64,000 nucleotides of DNA. Source: Vicia villosa (Eukaryota > Streptophyta > Magnoliopsida > Fabales > Fabaceae). The notes under the pieces were generated by a model, which did no database searches, was not told the origin of the DNA, and worked only from the letters and a program-made list of their open reading frames with translations. The number at the start of each line of letters is the position of its first letter. The stretch's first letter is position 1. The position numbers and the translations under genes are program-made. This document shows positions 59,330 to 64,000 of the stretch, in pieces. The stretch covers positions 310,001 through 374,000 of the forward strand of contig NW_026705228.1 in the NCBI RefSeq assembly GCF_029867415.1. The letters run 5' to 3'.

Positions 59330-59810
59330 CCTTGGGCTTCATACAAGGCACCCAAACAATAAAACTCCCCCATCAAGAGTCAGCCTCAACCTTGGGCATT
59401 GTATAAGGCAGATAATAGAGTCTCCCCAGTGAGTTCTTCATCATTCAGTAGCCACAACCTTGGGCTTTGTACAAGGCAGATAAACCATATTTTTCATGTG
59501 TCAACGATTCCTAACACTTAGGATCTTTCCCCATATAGTCATCCATACTTAATTCATTTAAGAGTCCGCCACAACCTTGGGCTTTGTACAAGGCAGAAAA
59601 TAATGTTTTCCCTAGCTACAGTCAGCCACAACCTTGGGCTTTGTACAAGGCACATAAATAGAGTCTCCCTAAGTAGAGTCAGCCTCAATTCTGGGCTTTG
59701 TACAGAACACAAAAATACCCTGTAATTAACCCCCAGTGGAGTCATCTCCCAGAATCAATAATATATTAATTAATCAATCAAAAAGCCTCAAGCTTGGGCC
59801 TCATACAAGC
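59330..59810 (+). repeat. CTTGGGCTTTGTACAAGG repeats, solo LTR
   Basis: At least eight irregularly spaced copies of a short dyad within phrases like GCCACAACCTTGGGCTTTGTACAAGG, GCCTCAATTCTGGGCTTTGTACAGAA and CCTCAAGCTTGGGCCTCATACAAGC. The flanking 4-5 bases pair across a loop of about 9 bases and vary together. The counterpart is at 50470-51030 in the D 5' LTR. Confidence 0.75.
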
Positions 59811-60763
59811 CAGCTAAAGTCAAATCTTTTATACAGTAGATAGACATAGCTTATCTCTATAGAGAGATATTTTTACTACTCTACCACATTCAAACAAACA
59901 AACATTTCAAATTCAATTTTAATCAAGTCTCCCATTTAGGATTTTGAAAGGCATGAGCTGGCAGTAAAACCCAGACATGTGGTAACTTTCCCTAAATTTG
60001 GATGAGCATCTTTCTTTCATTTAAGAGGCATTTGACTGGTATACTTGCACATACACAAGTAAGGTCCCCCTCTTGAATGAAATGAATTCAGTTATTCTGT
60101 CACTCCTTTAAATGTTTGTGGTAGAATAGTACAAATACCTCTCTGTAGAGATAATTTCATGTCTCTTTACTGTAAACAGAGATTTAATTCCAAGCTTCAA
60201 CCTTGAGCTTCAAGCAAGGCACCAAAAATAATTAATTTCCCTAGTTAGTTCCCCGAACTACATTAAGCTCTGACTTCCACTAGGGATATGTAGGCATGAG
60301 GTTCACAAGGAATCTCAGCGAGCTAATAAAATACCAAAAATAGCCAGTTTGTTTGTCTGTCTGTCTTTTTTTAATCAATTCAATTCCCTCTCCTAATACA
60401 AAGGAGAAACTTTCCCAATCATTAGCAATAAACACAAACACAATGACACAGAGAAGGTTCCTGTAGAGTACTACAGATATGTAGGGTGTTTAAACACTTC
60501 CCTATGTATAACCGACCTCCCGGACTCCAGAATTTCTAGTCTAGGTGAAATCCCCACACTTAGCAAACTCCTAGGGTTTAGTTGAGATCTTTTTTTCCCT
60601 TTCCTACTCGTAGGACAAATAAGAAAGTTCGTGTGATATCGTAGGAAGAACTGAAATAAAATTCATCCCACCACGGGCGCATTCTCCTTCCAAATTTCGC
60701 GTGAAGGGTTTAGCGTGCCGTCCTCCCAAGTGAAACGGGGAGGTAAAGAAAACGACCACCACA

Positions 60764-62023
60764 GAAAGCTTCAAGGAACACGCTCAGAGATAGAATGAAG
60801 TTGCTGCTCAAATTTTTCCTCCACTTGAAGAGAAAGAAATGACAAAAATCTACCTCAAAACTTTTAGTCCATTTTACTACGGACGAATGGATGCAAGTGC
60901 ACCAAGTGATTTTATTGAGATGGTAAACGTGGGTGTACGTTTAGAAGAAGCAGTTCGAGAAGGACGCTTGAACAAAGAACCAGAATCTTCTATTGGTCCT
61001 AGGAAGTATGGAAGTTCTTTCCAGAAGAAAAAGAATCAAGATGTCAGCAATGTCTTGCACAAAGCAAATAAGAAGTTTTCACCTCAAGTTGCTACAATAA
61101 CTCCAGTTGTTAACTCAGCGCCAGCTTATCAACCTCAGGTTTCTCAACAACCATTTCAACAAAGGTCACAACAACCTCAGCAGCAGGTTCGACCTCCAAA
61201 TTTCAACAACAATCGAGCTCCAAGGTATCCTCCTTTTGACCCCGTGCCAATGCCTTATGCGGATTTGTTTCCAACACTACTGGCGAAAGGACTCATTCAG
61301 ACAAAGAATCCTCCAAATCCCACATATGAATCATCACATTGGTTTAAGGCTGACCAATCTTGTCCTTGTCATAAAGGGGCACCAGGTCACAACATTGAGA
61401 ACTGCTTCAGTTTCAAGGCCGACGTTCAAAGATTAGTGAAGAGTGGAATGCTATCCTTCAAAGATACTAATCCCAATGTCCAGGAAAATCCTTTGCTACA
61501 GCATAAAGAAGCTTCAGTAAATCTGATAGATCAACACCCCAACATCATTCAAATCTACGACATTCGTCAAATAGGGGAAAATCTCGTCAAAATGCACGCT
61601 AGACAAGCTAGATACGGCCACGTACCACCTCAAACCTACTTCACATGTGAAATTTGTCCGAAGAATAACCAAGGATGTGATGTAGTTCAAGCTGCATTAC
61701 AAGAACAAATGGACTTAGGATGGATTCAACATATCCAAGTCAGAACTGAGCACGACGTCAACATGGTTCAAGGATGTCCAGGAGAATACAAAATCTATAA
61801 AGTTGAAGATCTAGAAGGATCGTTAGTCAGGTTCCATAAGACTTTAAATGGACTTGCCTACTTTGGAACGGATTTCCATCCTTATAGTAGATGCAGAATC
61901 TATCGAAGAAATTCACGAGGATGTTTGCGCGTTCGCAACGACATTCAGAAACTAATGGATGAAAATACCATTATAGTTCTTGCCAACAGAGAAGATGACG
62001 AAGTCTTTACCGTATCTCCTTAA
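60764..62023 (+). pseudogene. Element D gag, C-terminal part
   Basis: Continues the gag frame after the solo LTR. A TAG at 60791-60793 stands where other copies have Trp (EYAQRW). An open stretch from 60794 contains FPPLEEKEM, a long Gln/Pro-rich section (QPQVSQQPFQQRSQQPQQQ, about 61110-61190), YADLFPTLLAKGLI and the knuckle CPCHKGAPGHNIENC (C-x2-H-x5-H-x4-C with an extra Cys). Two Cys-containing repeats follow (YFTCEICPKNNQGCDVVQAAL and YSRCRIYRRNSRGC), a tail absent from A and B. TAA at 62021-62023 interrupts the frame, which then continues into protease. Confidence 0.85.
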
Positions 62024-63253
62024 ATTAATCAAGTTGAACCAATGCAAGTCAAGTATGATAGCAGGAAAACAGCAATCGCTCCACTAGTCATCTACTTACC
62101 AGGTCCTGTACTGTATGAGTCTGACAAGGCTATACCATACAAGTACAACGCTAAATTCATTGAAAATGGTAAGGAAATACCATTACCATCTGTTGTCAAC
62201 ATTGCTTACGTTAGTCGAGTCGCCAGAAGTGGACGAGTCTTCAACAGAGCAACAGAAAATATGGAAAAGCCTTCGGAAGAAGCACCACATAAGCAATACA
62301 ATCATCCGACCAATGCCGTTCAAGCAAAAGAAAATGATGAGATCTTGAAATTAATCCAGAGGAGTGAATACAACATTGTAGACCAATTGCTACATACTCC
62401 ATCTAGGATATCTGTTCTCTCCCTACTATTGAGTTCTGAAGCTCATAGGGAAGCTCTACAGAAAGTTTTGGAACAAGCTTTCGTAGAACCAAGTGTTACT
62501 GTAGGACAATTCAACAGTATCATTGCTAACATCTCCGCAGGAACTAGCCTGAGTTTTTGTGACGAAGATCTTCCTGAAGAAGGAGTGGACCATAATCTTC
62601 CACTTCACATCTCAGTTAGTTGCATGGATGATGTACTCAAAGGAGTCCTAATAGACAATGGATCCTCTCTCAACTTCATGCCAAAATCAACATTGTCAAG
62701 ATTATCTTTCAAAGATTACCCGCTAAGGGACAGTCACGTCATCGTCAAAGCATTTGATGGATCGAGAAAATCAGTTTTTGGAGAAGTAGATCTTCCCATA
62801 ACTATTGGACCTCATACGTTCAAAATTACTTTCCAAGTTATGGATATCCCAACACAATACAGTTGTTTGCTAGGTCGCCCATGGATTCATGAGGCTGAGG
62901 CAATTACTTCAACACTTCATCAGAAACTGAAGTTCATAAGAAATGAAAAATTGGTAACTGTATGTGGAGAACGAGCTCTGATCGTCAGTAACCTGTCATT
63001 ATTCTCCAACATAGAACCAAAAGAAGTCACTGGAACTAAAATCCAAGCATTTTCCTTGGAAAAGGAAAAAGGAAAGGAGAAAGCAGCGTCTATTTCTTCC
63101 TACAAAGATGCAATCCAAGTTGTAAAGGATGGCACTACAAGTGGTTGGGGGCACATTGATATTCCTACCAACAACAAGAACAGAACAAGAGTTGGATTCT
63201 TTCCAACAACATCAAAGGCTATTCCAGGAACTGAGGTAGTTCTCCCAATTTAA
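62024..63253 (+). pseudogene. Element D protease region
   Basis: Same frame as gag. Contains RSGRVFNRA (counterpart of RSGRIFKTT in B), LLHTPSRISVLSLLL, VTVGQFNSIIANI, then the retropepsin-like motif IDNGSSLNFMP, where B has IDTGSSLNVMP. FDGSRKSVFGEVDLPITIGPHTF and YSCLLGRPWIHEAEAITSTLHQKLKF complete the domain. Asn replaces Thr beside the catalytic Asp; DNG may occur in active plant relatives, so this is not proof of loss. TAA at 63251-63253 interrupts the frame. Confidence 0.88.
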
Positions 63254-64000
63254 GAAACTTTCTGCAGTGGAGGTTTTCTTCAACCTGTTCAACAAACAGT
63301 CAATACCATCGGTACAAAAGACACCGATGAGAATTTTGAAGTGGAATGCATGTCCTATCTTCTCGAGGCAGGATACATATCCCTATCAGAGTCTGATTCA
63401 CCTTGCTGTTATCCGACTAGAGGATCTGAGAGTAAGACTCAACCAAGCAGTGAAGAAATTACTTACAACTTCAACACCAGAAGTTATGGTTCATCAGAAT
63501 AAGTTCCTCCTATCCCCGAAGAGACCTGGGATACATTAGGAGAACCAAGCGGAAAATTCGACTACACGGTGAAATACTCCGCTCCTGAAAGTTCAAAAAT
63601 CTCTCTTGAAGACATTGTTCCAACTGGATGGAACATTGATTATGAGTACCTTACTCAGCCAAAAGAGATATATAACCCTTGCTATTCATCATCATCATCT
63701 GGTGAAGTCATCATTGAGGATTATATCCCCAAGTCACCTTCCGAGGCTACGGATCTAGAGTTCACATACCTAGTCAATGCTATCTTGGGAGAAGAGCAAG
63801 ACCAAAATGCATAAGAGGATGATCTCGAAAGTGGCTCCGACAACGAGTCTGTCCATTCAGAAGATTGGAAGTTTCCTCAAAAGAAAAACCGACATACTCC
63901 ACTTGGAAATGGGTATGCTCACACTGCTCAGTCTGCTGAAGTAGAAGAAGATCGTCTGAGTGTTGCAAAGACAGTGGTTGGTAAATCAAGACCTACCACA
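63254..64000 (+). pseudogene. Element D post-protease linker toward RT (partial)
   Basis: The same frame continues past the stop at 63251 through ETFCSGGFLQPV (counterpart of QTFVTGGYEHV downstream of protease in B), an acidic Ser-rich stretch and EDDLESGSDNES to the window edge. Further stops at 63500-63502 and 63812-63814. No RT motif yet; unlike B, no obvious intron-like gap is reached before 64000. Confidence 0.7.

Larger units (their letters stand above)
54758..60763 (+). mobile_element. 6.0 kb solo LTR of the element D family, inserted in gag of D
   Basis: 6,006 bp from TGTCATACCC to CGACCACCACA, flanked by GAAAG (54753-54757 and 60764-60768). It is a single LTR with no primer site, coding region or second LTR, so an inserted element recombined out. 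It gives the full-length LTR against which the broken 5' LTR of D can be read. Contents: TATA box 56299-56306, tRNA-like modules 57256-57337 and 57422-57490, stem-loops 58053-58548, CCTGGAAAGGG repeats 59038-59270, CTTGGGCTTTGTACAAGG-type repeats 59330-59710, U5 hairpin 60258-60293. A 6 kb LTR is long even for Ogre. Confidence 0.9.
21257..64000 (+). mobile_element. Ogre-type Ty3/gypsy element D (partial, multiply interrupted)
   Basis: Plus-strand element in this order: a 5' LTR in three pieces (21257-23022, 31955-32356, 48153 to about 51496), leader, ORF1 (52183-53575), gag (53868-54757 and 60769-62023), protease (62024-63253) and downstream coding sequence to the window edge. Removing SIRE, element C and the 6 kb solo LTR with one copy of each target duplication restores continuous homology. 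The LTR end and primer site are missing, and ORF1 and gag-pro contain stops, so it is a dead copy. Confidence 0.88.

Noticed and set aside
1..64000. Host genes
   Set aside because: Every stretch is assigned to an LTR, leader, ORF, UTR or insert of a retroelement; scattered short ORFs have no domain signature.

Overview
The window is plant nuclear DNA made entirely of transposable elements; I found no host gene. The giant Ty3/gypsy elements (gag, aspartic protease, an extra ORF1 upstream of gag, an intron-like gap before RT, LTRs of 2.4-6.0 kb, primer site TGGCGACTCTGCTGGGGA) fit the Ogre/Tat lineage. The intact Ty1/copia element fits the SIRE/Maximus lineage. Together they suggest a large-genome legume, most likely tribe Fabeae (Vicia, Pisum, Lathyrus, Lens); the species cannot be fixed from this sequence.

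Layout. An old SIRE-like gag relic (21007-21256) carries two insertions. To its left is Ogre element B (minus strand, 1-21006, left end outside the window). To its right is Ogre element D (plus strand, 21257-64000, right end outside). B is split inside ORF1 by element A (4298-16089, plus strand, TSD ACATG), a recent gag-only non-autonomous Ogre relative. D carries three insertions: a young, almost intact SIRE element (23023-31954, minus strand, TSD CAAAC) and element C (32357-48152, plus strand, TSD ACTTA), both in its 5' LTR, and a 6.0 kb solo LTR of its own family in gag (54758-60763, TSD GAAAG). Element C is itself split by a 2.7 kb solo LTR (38124-40849, TSD CATTG) and by an 834 bp foldback-like element with tRNA-like arms (42287-43120, TSD AGGTG). 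Each of these six insertions has a matching 5 bp target duplication.

How the parts relate. A and C lack pol (C also lacks most of gag) but share with B the LTR start, the primer binding site and PBS-like U5 sequence; A and C also share the polypurine region. They therefore look like parasites of autonomous Ogre elements. B and D keep ORF1 and gag-pro but carry several in-frame stops. The SIRE copy is the only potentially active autonomous element: complete gag and pol with all catalytic residues, LTRs differing by one substitution and a G-tract length change, but gag and pol in different frames.

Most unusual signals. (1) A tRNA-like module with Pol III A/B-box resemblance sits inside the LTR of all four Ogre-like families and also forms the arms of the foldback element. 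(2) Several repeat arrays consist of short dyads whose two sides change together: GTCTT/AAGAC and variants in A, CCTTG/CAAGG and variants in the D LTR, and four stem-loops in the D LTR around the core CCCGGTGAA. (3) A U5 hairpin is conserved, with paired changes, across families A, B and D. These suggest selected RNA or DNA structure. All counts and alignments were done by eye.
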